Made by a program: the position numbers and the translations under genes. The notes below the pieces were generated by a model. That model made no database searches, had not been told where the DNA came from, and was given only the letters and a program-made list of their open reading frames with translations. Shown piece by piece: positions 1-12,231 of a DNA stretch of 64,000 bases (positions are counted from its first letter, which is position 1; the number at the start of each line of letters is the position of its first letter). Source of the DNA: Phallus indusiatus (Eukaryota; Basidiomycota; Agaricomycetes; Phallales; Phallaceae); assembly GCA_027605045.1 (NCBI GenBank), contig JAQFWX010000022.1:434001-498000 (forward strand), written 5' to 3'.

Positions 1-2013
1 AGAACCAAGAATGGTTAGGAGACCCAATAAAGTGGTCTTGAAGAAATGCATATAAAGACAATGTTGAGAGAGTATGAGCAACTTGGACCTCTGCAGTGCT
101 GCACTGGTGAATAGAATAATCACTGAAATGAACACTTTATATAAAGATTTGAGAGAACCAAATTGACCAATACAAATGAGTTGCGGTCATCTGGCGTCAG
201 AAGTCATTTAGCTGCGCCATTGCCGGCCCTCTTTACGAGAATAGCTTATTGATTGACATCTCTGTGTCGGTTCTGTTCTAGGAGTTTGGTAAGAGATGAA
301 TGACGCCCCTTTGAGAACGGCAAAGTGATGAGCCGAATGATATATCATGCGTTGGTAATCCATATCCGTCCTACCGCATGATGAGAAGGATAAAGAAGAG
401 GTCAGGGATTGTTTCAAATATCCTTCGAGCAGTACCATAATGATTTGAGGGTGATTCTGTCATGTGAGTATCCACCTTATAAGCCCTGATAGTAGAGGCA
501 AGAGCGTAGTAAAGGGACGCCGTCGGAGTGTTTGGGGAAGAAAAATGTTGGGACGACACAAGGAAGGGAAAGCGTCCAAAATGTAGCAACTGAGTTGAGA
601 TGATACTAGCAAAGCATGCACCAGTTCTAGGCACGAAGCTTTGTAGATTTGGGTTAAAAGTGGAGCCGGTGCAAACGAAAGAACTCGATGGGCATCACTG
701 TACCTAGTAGTGACATAAATAGCTTCAACGACTTGTACTTCGAAGACTGGAAGACTCGAAATAGAGCGCTGCGCAAAGGATCCCCGAAGTGGGAACAAAA
801 TACATCTGAGGTGGTTCAAGCGTTGGATGAAGCTAGAAAATAGGCGTCTAAGTCTTAGCGCCGGCATCGCACGTTTTTCAACTTTTCGACCGGTTCACCA
901 TGCATGGCTAGCCAGCTTGAGTTAGTGACTACTACTCTAGTCGCCATTCGCCATCACGTCAACACCTTGCTCGATTACGATATGTCTGAATAATATGTAT
1001 TTGAATTTTGCGCGTAGGCTGGATGAATTAACGAGAAATCTTTTGCTCGATTTTATACTCACCCCTTGCCCGTTCGACAAACCATGTGACGCGTACGTTT
1101 GTTCAGTTCGTCCATTGAGTTAGACCGCGTTTTTGATATCATATTAATTTCATTTTCTCTGATTGTATCATCATAGCTTGCAGTATAATGATAATTGCCT
1201 GTTTAGTTTGAAAACATTTTGGCAAAATGTTCATTGCTCGTTCGAGTCTGGCGTGCCGAAATGATCTGACCGTGGACTGCAAAAGTGCTAGAATCTGCTC
1301 AATGCTATTGCACTGATGAACCCACTTTTACTTCTATGTTCAGGGCGTTGCACATATTTGAAATATCCCATGAATACACCAATGCCCGAGGCAATTTATA
1401 AGCAACGATGGCCAACTATCGACATGCCAACATTCAAAACCGAATGACTACCCTGAAAATTCTAATGAAAGATTGGACAATTCAATGCGAATATTCTGGA
1501 GCTTGATGGATGCCAGTTAAAATACCTTCTCAAATTCCTTACCAGGCGTCACAGGTGTGTCTTTCGCGAGGGCTTACCTTGGCTCTGTAGTTAACGGTTA
1601 ATTACGGATCCAAACTTCTTTGAAATGCGCTTTTGCCTTAGTTCTGAACTTCTGTCGGCATCTTTTCCCCCTACAGCGTTCACTTTTGGTGGGACTGATT
1701 TGTGCGACTTCTTTCACGTTGCGTCGATTACCAATTCAATTCAGTTTTCATTCCGCTTTTACCTGCAAGTTCTCAAAATTTCCGAAAACACAATAATATT
1801 TAAATATTATGAGCATTCTGTGGCATTTGCCGTAAATACACGAGTCACGTGTTGGCGTCTCTTGTTCATTGTTCGGCATCTGCCGAGGACAGCTTTATCA
1901 AGTCACAACGATGTGCTGTAGTTTTTCAACAGCTCAGTCGGATTATCACGATATATTAACGGCTCATCCGCATTTTTTGTCATCGATATAGTGGTATCCG
2001 CTTTTATCCTGTC
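1..2013. other. Unassigned left flank
   Basis: I recognise no gene here. The longest ATG-initiated frame is on the minus strand (867 down to 460, 135 residues, rich in Leu, Ser and Arg), with no motif I know. Several overlapping frames of similar length on both strands suggest chance or decayed coding sequence. The last few hundred bases probably contain the promoter of the phosphatase gene that starts at 2014, but I see no clear TATA box. Confidence 0.4.
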
Positions 2014-3418
2014 ATGAAGTTTTCTTATAAGGTGTGGATCTTTTAGATTATGCCAGTACTATATGTTCTCATTTTATGATGCTGTTCAGGTTATTCCCGA
2101 TGTTTTCTACGATATACAAGACAACGAAGATCACGATGCTGAACAGGTACGTGTGTCAGTTTTTCTTCTGAAGAGTTTGGTTCTAAAACTTTTGTTTAGG
2201 TTTTACCCCGGTTTGGGCTGATTGATTCTAGTCCTGCTCGCTGGGAGAACTTGAGACGACGGATTGCAGAGTTGAACGATGCAGGGGCTGCATCATCGAC
2301 AACACATAGAGTATTGTTTGTCGCAAGACATGGAGAGGGATACCGTGAGTGTTATTCGTATTGTATTGACGTCGTGTTTTCATGGCAGTACACTGATTCT
2401 TTGCCGGATAGATAATGTCGCGATGGACTTGTATGGTCGTGAGGTTTGAACGATTGATTCATCTTTTGAATATTTTGATCTTTATTCTCGTTTTAGAAAT
2501 GGATTGAGAAAGTCACTTTTTTCTTTCAAGACATGTCGAAGAATTTAACGAATGGTTGATTAGGTACTGGGCCAAACGTACAACTGATGGAAACATAACC
2601 TGGGGCCGTAAGCAATTTCCAATTACGAAGTATCTTTCGTCAAACCCACTTCCCTTTTGTTCAGCCGACCCCGCGTTGACCGAGACAGGAATCAACCAAG
2701 CGCGTCGTATCAATCAGTTGTGGAAGGAAGAGCTGTCTTTTGGTGTCCCGATCCCTCAGAGCTTTTATTCAAGCCCATTGAGTCGCTCAATCAGCACTGC
2801 GTTGATATCCTTTGAGGGCATCGCACTCAACTCAGCAAGTAGCTTAGCTGAGACCAGCGAAAAACCGAAAGCCACTATCAAAGAGGTATGTTTGTGTTCG
2901 TGGCTTTATAGCACTATGATTGTCTGCTAAAATTATCAAACAGAATCTCAGAGAAAGAAACTTCCTTCTTCATTCATGCAACGAGCGACGATCACGCTCG
3001 TTCATCGAAAAAACATACCCACAGTTTGAAATTGAAGAGGGGTTTACCGAGGAAGACATGATGTTCGTTAATGGTATTACAGAGATGGATGAACAGCTGA
3101 TAGTTCGTGTACGAGAAGCGTTAGATGACATTTTTGAGAGAGATGATTCTACTTGTAAGATATCCCATCTGTTTTTTTTTTATTCTTACCAATGATTTAT
3201 CTAGACATTTCGATTTCCGCACATGCAATTACTAATAGAGCGATTCGAGAGGTATTGGGAGCTACTTGGAAAAGAATGCCCACGGGAGGTGCGAAACTAA
3301 ATCCTCTTCTTTTGTTAAAGACGTATCTGAGCTCTTTCTCCCCTTTTCGTATTCAGGTGTTTTTGCCTTGGCTATATCGGTCACGCCAATTATACAGAAC
3401 GGCGAAAGTGTTGCCTGA
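2014..3418 (+). CDS. Histidine phosphatase (phosphoglycerate mutase-like, PMU1-type) gene with introns
   Basis: The product should be a cytosolic phosphatase of the histidine-phosphatase superfamily; the substrate cannot be read from sequence. The signature is FVARHGEGYHNVA near residue 75, with the catalytic RHG histidine. Then come WGPDPALTETG, a SSPLSR arginine segment, RERNFLLHSCNERRSRS and, near the end, ISISAHA, which replaces the usual second-histidine SHxG-type motif. Exons are joined by GT-AG introns of about 50-60 bases (for example after 2031, around 2155-2200, at about 2346-2411, in the WGP codons near 2607-2662, and about 3290-3357). The start is the ATG at 2014, giving MKFSYK before the first intron; stop TGA is 3416-3418. 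One junction, between the YGRE exon and RYWAKR (about 2440-2570), does not resolve in frame with canonical sites, so a frameshift or unusual intron is possible there. Confidence 0.8.
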
Positions 3419-3640
3419 GACGACTGAGGATATGAAACAGGCATAGAATAGAATAATAGCTGGGGGACAGTATATACACCGGGGTAATGGAGCTAAACGG
3501 ATGAACTGATAAAGCGGATTACCTCGAATTACTGAGTTTGAATTCGGATTTTGATCGATGATATTGATCAACCTGGATCAGCGGTCATCATTTTCTATAA
3601 AAGCGCAAGCAAATTCTCCCTCTCCAGCCCAACTATAAAA

Positions 3641-5057
3641 ATGGCTGCATGCGAATTAACACCCAAAGATTTTGAATCTCTCCTGGAATTCTCAAAGAAT
3701 CTCGCCCGGTCTGCCGGTGCGCTCATTCTAGACGGTGCCAAAGCTATTCAGCATGATAAAGGCCAGGGCGGCAACGTCGATGAGAAGAAAAATTCCGTAG
3801 ACCTTGTTACGCAGTGGGATGTTAAAGTTGAGGAGCATGTCAAGAGTGAGATTCAGAAATCGTGGCCCGGATTTGGGTTGTAAGAACAGACCTATTTTTG
3901 TTGGTTTGATGTATTGAGATATCGTTTTGGAAGTATCGGTGAAGAATCGTTCTCGGGTTCTGCTGGTGAACAACACCCTCGAACTCTTGACGATGCCCCC
4001 ACGTTTTGCGTTGATCCTATAGGTATCATAATGTTTCACTTGACCCCGACGTCATGTTCACCCTTGCAGATGGGACAACTAATTTCGTCCACGGTTTCCC
4101 GTATGCTTGCATCTCCATCGGGTTGTTCTACAAGAAACAGCCAATCCTGGGTGTAATATACAACCCATTCCTCTCGCAGCTAGTATAGCAGCATTCCCTT
4201 CTTTCTCTTGCTTGATTTTGCTCATAATGGGTCTTCAGTATTACGGCTTAAAAGATTCCGGGTCCTACGTCATCCTTCCTTCCTCTGAGGAACCTATCCG
4301 TCTGCCAATGGCCGCATCGCGCCCCCTCGCCTCTTTATCACAAGCATTGATAGGGGTAGAATGGGGCTCGGATCGACAGCGCCCGGTAATAGCGCATAAA
4401 GCGGCGTCTTTTGTTAGACTCGCTGGAGACCCCAACGGTGAAAACGGAGTTGGACCTCGTGGAAAGATGGCCCATAGTCTGAGAAGTTTAGGCAGCGCGG
4501 CGTTGAACTATAGTCACGTAGCTCAAGGCGCGTTGGATATTTATTGGTGCGCGTCGATTTGGGCTCGCTTATCGTTGTGGAGATGACGACGTTGTTTTAT
4601 TCCTGCAGGGAGATTGGATGCTGGCCTTGGGATGTTTGCGTAAGTAGATCTCGATCTGATCTGTGTATTTAGACTCATATTTCTTCCATCCAGGCCGGGA
4701 TTGTAATTGCTCTTGAAGCAGGATGTTACGTTACAGGATCCAAAGCCTTTTTCAATGCACATCGTGATGAAGAGCCGCAATCAATTACGGACTGGTCGGA
4801 ATTGATCTGGGGAAGGAAGTATGTTGTTATAAGGCAAGTCCCAGAATATTCACGTCACGTATGTACAGTAAAGGATGCTTGCTTATCACAGGTTTTGTTC
4901 AGGAATATCCCGGATACACCTGTATGTCTTTTGCTTTTATGGCAAATCTGTAACACATTTTTTCTTCAACGTTTTGTAGGCTGAAAAACGAAGGGATGCG
5001 CAGAGAAGATTAGTAGAGGAATTTTACGATACTGTGGAAGAATGGGATACTAACTGA
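3641..5057 (+). CDS. Inositol monophosphatase family protein
   Basis: Encodes a Mg2+-dependent, probably cytosolic phosphatase of the inositol-monophosphatase family, which dephosphorylates myo-inositol phosphate; fungal relatives include the quinate-cluster protein QutG. Seen in sequence after splicing: the metal-binding GEES segment, the [14 protein letters not shown] motif (near residue 100) and the second motif [16 protein letters not shown]. All metal ligands expected for an active enzyme appear present. The ATG at 3641 follows a TATAAAA-containing stretch closely, and the N-terminus reads [12 protein letters not shown]. Introns are short. One (about 4833-4890) appears to use a GC donor, which joins VVIR to NIPDTP; another falls in the middle of the DGT codons (4023-4069). 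Stop TGA is 5055-5057. It lies only 222 bases downstream of the phosphatase gene on the same strand. Length (about 320 residues) is normal for the family. Confidence 0.88.
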
Positions 5058-6011
5058 GTAGAGGTAAACCCTACTAGTACGCGAAACTGTTGTTATCGAA
5101 ACGCTACATGACATAGAAAGTAACTTTGAATAGAAAATATAAGAATTATTGAACAAAAGGATACTGACAATTATTTCAGACAAATCGACAGATATGGTTC
5201 TTGAAGCAAAGTTTGACCACCTAAAAAAAAAAGCTCCTTTGTTTGTTTGGTGCCGGTCCACCCGGAAGAAAGGGAACGTCACCGTCCGAGTCGTGTCATT
5301 CACAGTCAATGACATCTGAAGTGAATTCTGTATGCCACAAAGATCTTAGAATAATATAATGTTGAGGTTTTCAATACAAGGGGATACTACATATCGTCAT
5401 ATCGTAACAAGTTGGATGTTGTGCGTTGAAAGATTTGAGTACAAACGACTTTACGAAACCTTCCCACCAAGCACGCGTCCAGGTGTGACAAGAACGTGAC
5501 ATTCACGTGACTTGGCCCTTTGTTCCCTTTGTTCGCTGAGTGCACATGCAAAAAGCGACTAATTTTTTCCCTGCTGGACTGCCAATTCCGAACGAGATTC
5601 GTTGAATGTGCATACATTATTTTGGCATCGTTGTTCGGCTATCTCCCCTTGTCCTTTGTTCTCCTCAGCTGGTGTCACTTCTGGATACCTATTGGCCCGG
5701 GCAAATCTCACGACTATGTCTCTGGTTCCCTTGCTATGATACCTCTCGCTCTTGGCCGACATCGATAGTCTGGCTCTTTGAACCTGCTTGACCTCTGCCC
5801 TAGTTGCTGTGTTCAATAGTGCTTCGTTTATTGGGAGCTTTTTGGGCGATTGCGATATTGGCGTAGGGTACATAGCGCGCATGGGCATTCCTTCCCTGCA
5901 GAAACTACAAGGCCATTTTTTTCCCTTCGATATACATCTGAAAATGGTAAGTACGTGATCGAATAATTGGCGCTTGCAAGATTTTTTTTTTGAGATTAGC
6001 GGAATTCCTCG
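5058..6011. other. Intergenic; overlapping unsupported frames
   Basis: No gene is supported. A minus-strand ATG frame (5888 down to 5559, 109 residues) overlaps plus-strand frames of similar length. None shows a recognisable motif, and I could not choose between strands. Confidence 0.35.
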
Positions 6012-6183
6012 AGATATATAAATTCACGGGTTTGATTCTCCCTCCTCATCTTCCTCATCTTGGTTGCTCAATCCGACCACCGTACGACGTCTTTACTCTT
6101 AAGATCTTCGTATCGCGCTTAACGAGCTCGCTAATACTTCATTCCTGCATACACACTGCAACAGCCACCGTCATCACCATACC
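6012..6183 (+). promoter_or_regulatory. Probable core promoter of the 80-residue gene
   Basis: A TATA-like string (GATATATAAA) near 6012-6021 is followed by a pyrimidine-rich stretch (repeated CTCCTCATCTTCCTCATC-like sequence), then an A/C-rich leader ending CATACC directly before ATG. This is the usual order of a fungal core promoter and transcript leader. Inferred from composition only. Confidence 0.45.
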
Positions 6184-6426
6184 ATGTCTTCATCTTCATC
6201 TACACCAATGTCATACTTCATCGCTTCAACTACCCCATCAGCATTCTCACTTTTTGCACAACCACAGGACCGTCATGATGTCTGGGGTCCGAAACTCGAG
6301 TCTTGGAATCACAAAAATGATATGAAGGCTACAGCTGCAGCTTCAAGACCTTCACATGCTTCACACACTCGGAATGAGGGAAACCGAGTTATAGGGAGCA
6401 TTAAGAGGATTGTATCCTCTAAATAA
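6184..6426 (+). CDS. Small hypothetical protein, 80 residues
   Basis: Single-exon frame from ATG 6184 to TAA 6424. The protein begins with a serine run (MSSSSS), is Ser/Thr/His-rich and has no transmembrane segment or signal peptide that I can see. I do not recognise the family. Support comes from the good promoter-like upstream region and the ATG context (ACCATGT), not from homology. It could equally be the first exon of a longer gene: the sequence downstream to about 6790 stays open in other frames. Confidence 0.4.
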   Translation: MSSSSSTPMSYFIASTTPSAFSLFAQPQDRHDVWGPKLESWNHKNDMKATAAASRPSHASHTRNEGNRVIGSIKRIVSSK

Positions 6427-7346
6427 ACATATCATCGAGCGCTCTCTCGTGAAATTCGCCGCCTATGTCGTCATGATCGTTCAGCATATCTCTTCGTGCC
6501 ACACAGAGACACTCCTGTCTCAAGAGACTTTACATTTGTTTCATTCGCATTCGGCTCTCATACCAATCTCCTCCGTCGCTCGACAATCAACTGTATTCTT
6601 TTCTCAGCTCAACATTCGACATTCTATCTATCACGTGTCGGGTCCTATAATCTCAAAATCATCCATGACTTTTCATGCCAGCTTCGTCTCTTCTCAAACC
6701 TGCTTATTGTAGCTTTTCATCTCTCTTCATCTCCCACTCGGTTTCTCGTTTTCTGTAGTGTCTTCCCATATACATGTTTCATTAGCTGAATTTTTGTCAT
6801 CTCTCTTTGACTCTCATCATTCCACTACGTCATTCTCATTCTGATCATTGCTGAGCAGATCTATATATAGACACAATTGTATCATTGTCAGAGTTTATGT
6901 TTGATTATAGATACATTGTTTGAATTGTTAAAACAACAGTTATTGCAGTAATTAGAAATAACTCGTACGACGCGGTCTCGACGTCCTGAACCCACCAAAC
7001 TTAAACGCGCATTCAGAAGGATATTGAATTCAGTCTACATTCTGTAGGATCTACACAGTGCTGTTTTGAAGACTATTTCATTATTTCTCACAAAAGATTT
7101 CGATAGGAAGGTGATTAAGCTTTGTTTGTAGGGTTCAGCAATGATAAGCGCCGACGCTATTTTCATGCCTCTCCGCAGACATCTCCGCAGACAAGAGCGT
7201 CTCTCACCCACGAGCATCACACGAGCAGTAAAATCCTCGAAAACTCAAGTATGCGAATAATTGCCGGGTGTTCCAGACCTCTGCTAGGCGAAATTGGCCT
7301 GGGAAAGACATTGAACGTTGGCGGACGCAAGAGAATTCTGAACACC
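6427..7346. other. No gene recognised
   Basis: The first 350 bases are pyrimidine-rich with many short frames and could be a 3' UTR or further exons of the small gene. 6840-7000 is AT-rich. Nothing else is supported. Confidence 0.3.
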
Positions 7347-7690
7347 ACGTTTAGGCCTAAACGACTATCAACTGGGGTAGAGCCACGTGCAAAAGTGACG
7401 AACGAGAAGTGATAAACACTTTTCACGAAGCGAAGATGACGTTTCTACGGTCGCGTCTCAGCAACTTATGTTCTAGAAATCGATGTCGTGTCCGAGAAAC
7501 GCGAAAGTCGGGGATGAATTGATACGAAGAATGTCCGACTAACGATCGACCATTAAACACTGACTATGTATATGGTCTCAGATAAGTCAAGTTACGAGGT
7601 GCGAAGGATAGAGCGTTTCAATAGCCACGGTGCCATCTGTCTTGGTTCGCGAATCTCTGGCTTTGAAAACAATGGTACATTGGTTCTCCT
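7347..7690 (+). repeat. Dispersed direct repeat, copy 1
   Basis: This block is homologous over about 340 bases to 11715-12060. Shared landmarks in the same order are a GTAGAG.CACRTG segment, GTGACGARCGAGAAGTGATA, GACGTTTCTACG, TGTTCTAGAAATCGATGT, the ATGTATATGGTCT segment and TTCGCGAATCTCTGG. The copies differ by many substitutions and small indels, so the duplication is old. No terminal repeats or target duplication are visible. It overlaps the end of a 96-residue open frame (7122-7412). Confidence 0.75.
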
Positions 7691-8140
7691 GGATATACAT
7701 ATTAGGTTCATGATTGGTCATTTTTGAAATTATCTTTGGGAATCTAACTTTAAAATGTTTGGCAAGAACAAGGCAAGATGAAATTCATGATGGACTTTTG
7801 TCGGCGACGCCGGCTTCTTGCCTTCGCCCAACTTATTCCTCGTGCATCGTTATAGAATCATAAACGCCTAAATGCGGTGTAATCATCTCTACGCATATCT
7901 TCATCGCAGTCCCCATCCCTCCTCAGTCACTAGATCGTCAGATTGCCAGAAAACTGTATGTATGATGCTCTCCCTTAATGAAAGCCGATCCTCCTTTGAT
8001 GATGGATTTTACCGCCTAACAATTCATTTTGTTCAGGTGCCTGACCAGAACCATCACCCTTGGGAATGGAACTGAGGAGTGATCGCTCGTTGATAACTAA
8101 ACAATCGAACGCTGGGAGTATTGTTCGCATCTGGCCATGG
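7691..8140. other. Intergenic upstream of DUF6533 gene 1
   Basis: No gene is supported; short frames only. Confidence 0.35.
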
Positions 8141-8210
8141 CCATGGCTATATAACCTCTCACAACATGATAGTTGTCCGCATTGAATGCCACTCTTGATA
8201 TTCCGATCTC
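8141..8210 (+). promoter_or_regulatory. Promoter of DUF6533 gene 1, conserved in its paralog
   Basis: CTATATAACCTCTCACAACATGA (TATA box near 8147) and the leader up to CTCTTGATATTCC before the ATG are nearly identical to the sequence upstream of the second copy (about 18893-18955). Conservation between paralogs supports both the TATA box and the choice of start codon at 8211. Confidence 0.6.
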
Positions 8211-9561
8211 ATGTCGCTACAACAGGTCATACAGAAGCTTCCGCTCACTTACCCTGTTCTCTGCGATATCGGTAAAGAAGATTACCATCTTACACCACTT
8301 ATGTGTGATTGAATGAAATATTGTAGCGGGAAGTACAGGTCTTATCGTCTGGGATACACTTTTGACCTTTGATGAAGAGGTACGTTACCTTTATTACAAT
8401 GTGAATCATCATGCGTCATGTACTAAGCTCCAAGTAGATGGAATTTATCTGGTCAAGGTGTGTCCTTGACTTCGCCTCTGATACTTTCCATCATTTAAAC
8501 ATCATACTAGATTTAGATTTACTTCAGTCAAACTTTTATATTGCACAGTTCGATACCTTGCGCTCGTAATTTATTGGTAAGACTCTTGTTTCGTTTGCCT
8601 ACAATGCTCTAATATTTTTAAGTGGGATACCCTTGGCTTTCTTTGGAAACTATAAAAGATTTAGCCTGTGCTCCGAAATCATGTGGCTTATTACTTTTTC
8701 CGGGGCGGTTATAATCGCATGTTCAAATATGCTGCTTATACAACGAGGTTAGTACGCTTTAGTTTTCACAGGAAAAACCGAATAAAGAATTAATTTTGTT
8801 GTGTAGTATATGCATTTTATGACCGCTCCAAACTGTTATTTTGGTTCCTATCTTCGGTGTTTGTATTGATTGAGACTTCGGTGGTGGTTATCATGGTTTT
8901 GGGTGTCCCCAAATATCAAGTTGTCCAATTGGAGGTCTTCCCACCACCCTTCGGACACTGCCTTGTTACCAAAATCCCTGGAATATTATCTTTCGTACTG
9001 TAAGTCATCATGTCAAAGAATAGTGAATATTATACTTTGCTGACAGCAAGCATGGCACCCCGTGATCAAAGGTTTCTTGAGCTCGGGTTTCAAATTATCG
9101 CTTTTGCTTGCATCGTTGCACGATTTGTGATTTTGCAGCTCTCAGCGCGAAAAATGGATATACCAAATTCTCCGCTCTATGTAGTTTTTATGAGGGATGG
9201 AATATGGGTGTTTGTGTTTATGTTTGGTAAGAGCGGCTCAAATACAATCTTCTTTGGGACTCTGCAATTAAAATGTTGAACTTACAGTGATATTTTTATT
9301 GACTGGAATTTTTATGCATACCCAATCTGCAACGGGCCTCTCGTTTGCTTTGTGAGTTGAATGATATTGAACGATATGTTTATTTTGCTGACTATCTGAA
9401 CCAAGATGGACGTACGCTGCATCTAGTATTTGCGTAAGTGCTACAACGATAGAATTTAATTTTTTTACTCATAAATGCTATCACAGTCCACGCGTTTGAT
9501 ATTGAACCTGAATCACTCGGCGAATCGAGATTATATTACTTCGAATCCATGGTATACCTAG
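8211..9561 (+). CDS. DUF6533 multi-pass membrane protein
   Basis: A fungal membrane protein of the DUF6533 family; its function is unknown. After splicing, the N-terminal DUF6533 region reads VWDTLLTFDEEMEFIWSR followed by KLLYCTVRYLAL, the family hallmark. Further hydrophobic helices follow (WLITFSGAVIIACSNMLL, FWFLSSVFVLIETSVVVIMV, an IIAFACIVARFVILQL segment, and a late FMRDGIWVFVFMF helix), giving about seven membrane segments in roughly 310 residues. The C-terminus is STRLILNLNHSAN...SNPWYT, stop TAG 9559-9561. About eight short GT-AG introns are visible. No stop or frameshift was noticed, so this copy may be functional, unlike its paralogs at 11.5 and 19-20.7 kb. Confidence 0.8.
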
Positions 9562-11520
9562 TTAAAACTATTCCCGAGCCTGAGGTTATTTCCTTCTTGT
9601 ATTGTATTAAAGTGAATTGAATAGGCAACGTACATAAGACACGCACATTCGAAATGACACGTTAAAGTCTTCGGAAAGAGCTGTTAACGTCGGCCTGACT
9701 CATGATTGCCCACGTATCATTCATTGCTTCCACATGCGTGAATGTGCCTTTTCAGTAGTCGAATCATTATCTAACGACTTGTCCATACGGAAGCCTTTTT
9801 TATACCGAAAAATGTATTTCGTGAGGACGGGCTGTTGAATGTTTAATGCGGAGCCGGATGAGTCCCACACTACCTTTATGTAAAGGTGTGCGTAAAGCAT
9901 TTCTTCTCGGTGAGAAAACATGCGTTACCTTTTATGATTCTATGTATTTATTATGCCTATGATTCCCATTAAAATGCAAGGCCCTCGGGCTTGCAATTAG
10001 TTAGACTGACAGGACATGGCTGATTCTCGCCAAACCTGACAGTCAGAAGCTCCACCAAAAAAAAGTGTTTACTGCGGAGTTCGGAGTTGGGAGTACCACT
10101 CATCTAGTATAGACCCTGCGGATTTGGCGTGCACCTTCATTGTCGACGCCGCACGCGTTGATGCATCGGCCACGCACCTATAAAGCTCCGGTAGCCGTGA
10201 CAGTGTGGATAGCCCGAGCTTATTATCACTAAAGGCGCCAGTAGTCGCCCAATTGACCCTTGCATGCAGCCGATGACCTAGTTGAAGATTCTAGCTTTGC
10301 AGAAGTGTCATAGGGAGAACCCTTGTATATTTTCGAAAATTCGCAGTAATGGATTACATCCTTTCCTTTTCAATGTAATAGTTAACCAAATGATACTGAA
10401 ATCTGACAACATTTTGCACCACCACGGCGGCTCTTATTGGAGACACCAAAGCATTCTTCGTGTAAGCGAGGGAAGAAATCATAGCATAGCTGGAGTCTTG
10501 AATTCAACCAAAATTCGAGTTCAAAAGTCCAATTTCCAGAAGAAGTACCCACCCTTTTCAGAAACACGTTAGAAGTGAAGTGCAAACCTAAAATATTTCC
10601 CCCATGTCCAATGTCGGACAGGTGAACTGAAGGCATATCGCCCGCTTTTTCTCGAAATGATTCATTAGTTGGTATACATGTAAATATGAGTTCAGTGGAA
10701 GGAGCACCGCTTTGTTGGGAGCACCGCCAACAAAGCAGTATCTCAAGGAATTCAGAGAATAATTTCCGATAAAGTTCTCAAAACCTTTTACGTAGCACCT
10801 GCAAAAAATTTTCAATACCTTCAACGTACAGGCTAGCTGTACCTTACCTATAAGGCATCACTCGAAAACGAAGAAGGCGATTGGTTTCACGGGCAAAAAA
10901 AAACTGTCACGATACGAACGGGCGATTACCGGTTACCCGTGCACGTGAGACGACCGTGAGACGACCAGTAGCACCCACAAGTGGTTCATGGAAGCAAATT
11001 CTACGGGTCTGGTGAACCCTTGCTGCACTTGCTGCATGCAAGGGAATAATGGCTCCACGTTCGATACACAGGAGAAGGTTAACCTAGTCAACTCACAGAG
11101 GTTATTCGGCTGATGTTGAAAACACTCGTCGACAGTCTGAGAAACGACTTTCGAAAGTGGGAAAAGCTGGCTGTACCGATTTTATATATCACCTTATCGC
11201 CATCGCATTCTGATTTTTCAGCAGCAAAAAGCCTCTTTAAATAATCACCGGGAACTGTATGATATTTCCTAATTATATCAGACTGCCTTTCTTAACCATA
11301 ATTTATGTCAATCTAGCAGCTCAATATTCCAATCAGGTGTCTGGCTTGATCTTAGTAAAAAAAATTGTGATTCAAACGGCTCAACACTGAGAATATAGTT
11401 AGTATTCGACTATATAAACAATTTTCACAATAATAACTAAATATTTTAATGTTTGAAAACAAAGGACATATCATCCTATATCATTTTTGGATTACTGACG
11501 CTGCAGTGCGACACAATGTA
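9562..11520. other. Intergenic, no gene recognised
   Basis: The first 100 bases match the 3' flank of the paralog at about 20750, showing that the duplication extended past the stop codon. Between 9700 and 11500 several frames of 60-96 residues occur on both strands, but none has a motif. The 11.2-11.5 kb part is AT-rich. Confidence 0.35.
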
Positions 11521-11690
11521 GTGACCGGGTAGTACGAGTCTCACTATTTGGGATACATTTCTGACTTTCGACGAAGAGGTACGTACGTACTATATTATGC
11601 GAGAATCGTCATGGCACCCAGTTTCAAGCTTTGAGATAGATAGAGATTGTTTGGTCACGGTGTATGATTCGATATGCATGAAGATGATGA
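11521..11690 (+). pseudogene. Relic of a third DUF6533 gene
   Basis: The sequence from about 11526 to 11580 matches the second exon of the two DUF6533 genes (GSTSLTIWDTFLTFDEE in translation, followed by a gtacgt donor). About 65 bases further on, IE.VWSR-like codons match the next small exon. The ATG exon and everything downstream are missing, and the relic runs straight into the dispersed repeat at 11715. It is a decayed fragment with no coding capacity of its own. Confidence 0.65.
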
Positions 11691-11714
11691 ACGTTGCGGA
11701 TGCGGTAAGAGAAC

Positions 11715-12060
11715 CACGTTTAGTCCTTGAAAGCTTGACGGCTATCAGTCGGGTAGAGTCACATGAAAAAGTGACGAGCGAGAAGTGATAGACACTTTGC
11801 ATAGAAATTTTAGATGATCACGACGTTTCTACGATTCTATCTCAGTAGTTGATGTTCTAGAAATCGATGTGGTGTCCGGGGGGCGTGGGGATCGGGGGTG
11901 ATTGGTGCAGGGTGTCCGGTCAACGGTCGACCATTAATTCAACAATATTTATGTATATGGTCTACGATAAGTTCCAGGATGCGAAGGATCAAATGTTTCA
12001 ATAGCCACAGTGCATGGCATCTGGTTCGGTTCGCGAATCTCTGGATTCTGTTGGGCTTCG
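11715..12060 (+). repeat. Dispersed direct repeat, copy 2
   Basis: Partner of the repeat at 7347-7690, same orientation. Here it abuts a DUF6533 relic, while the first copy does not. So the repeat is either an independent mobile sequence or the remnant of a larger duplication whose DUF6533 part was lost at the first site. Confidence 0.7.
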
Positions 12061-12231
12061 AACACGGTCATGTGCGTGAGTTTTCCTGGATATATTAAGG
12101 TAGCCATTTTCGAAATTCTTTGCTTATTGAGATCTAATTCTTGAGCGCTCTTGATACGTGCGCCTCAGGAGCGAACAGGGAAGATAAGGGAATCAGCAGA
12201 TGTGTGCTCAGAGGGAGAAATAGGAGGGAAA

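Noticed and set aside
5559..5888. 109-residue minus-strand frame
   Set aside because: Overlapped by plus-strand frames of similar length, no recognisable domain and no clear promoter; noise cannot be excluded.
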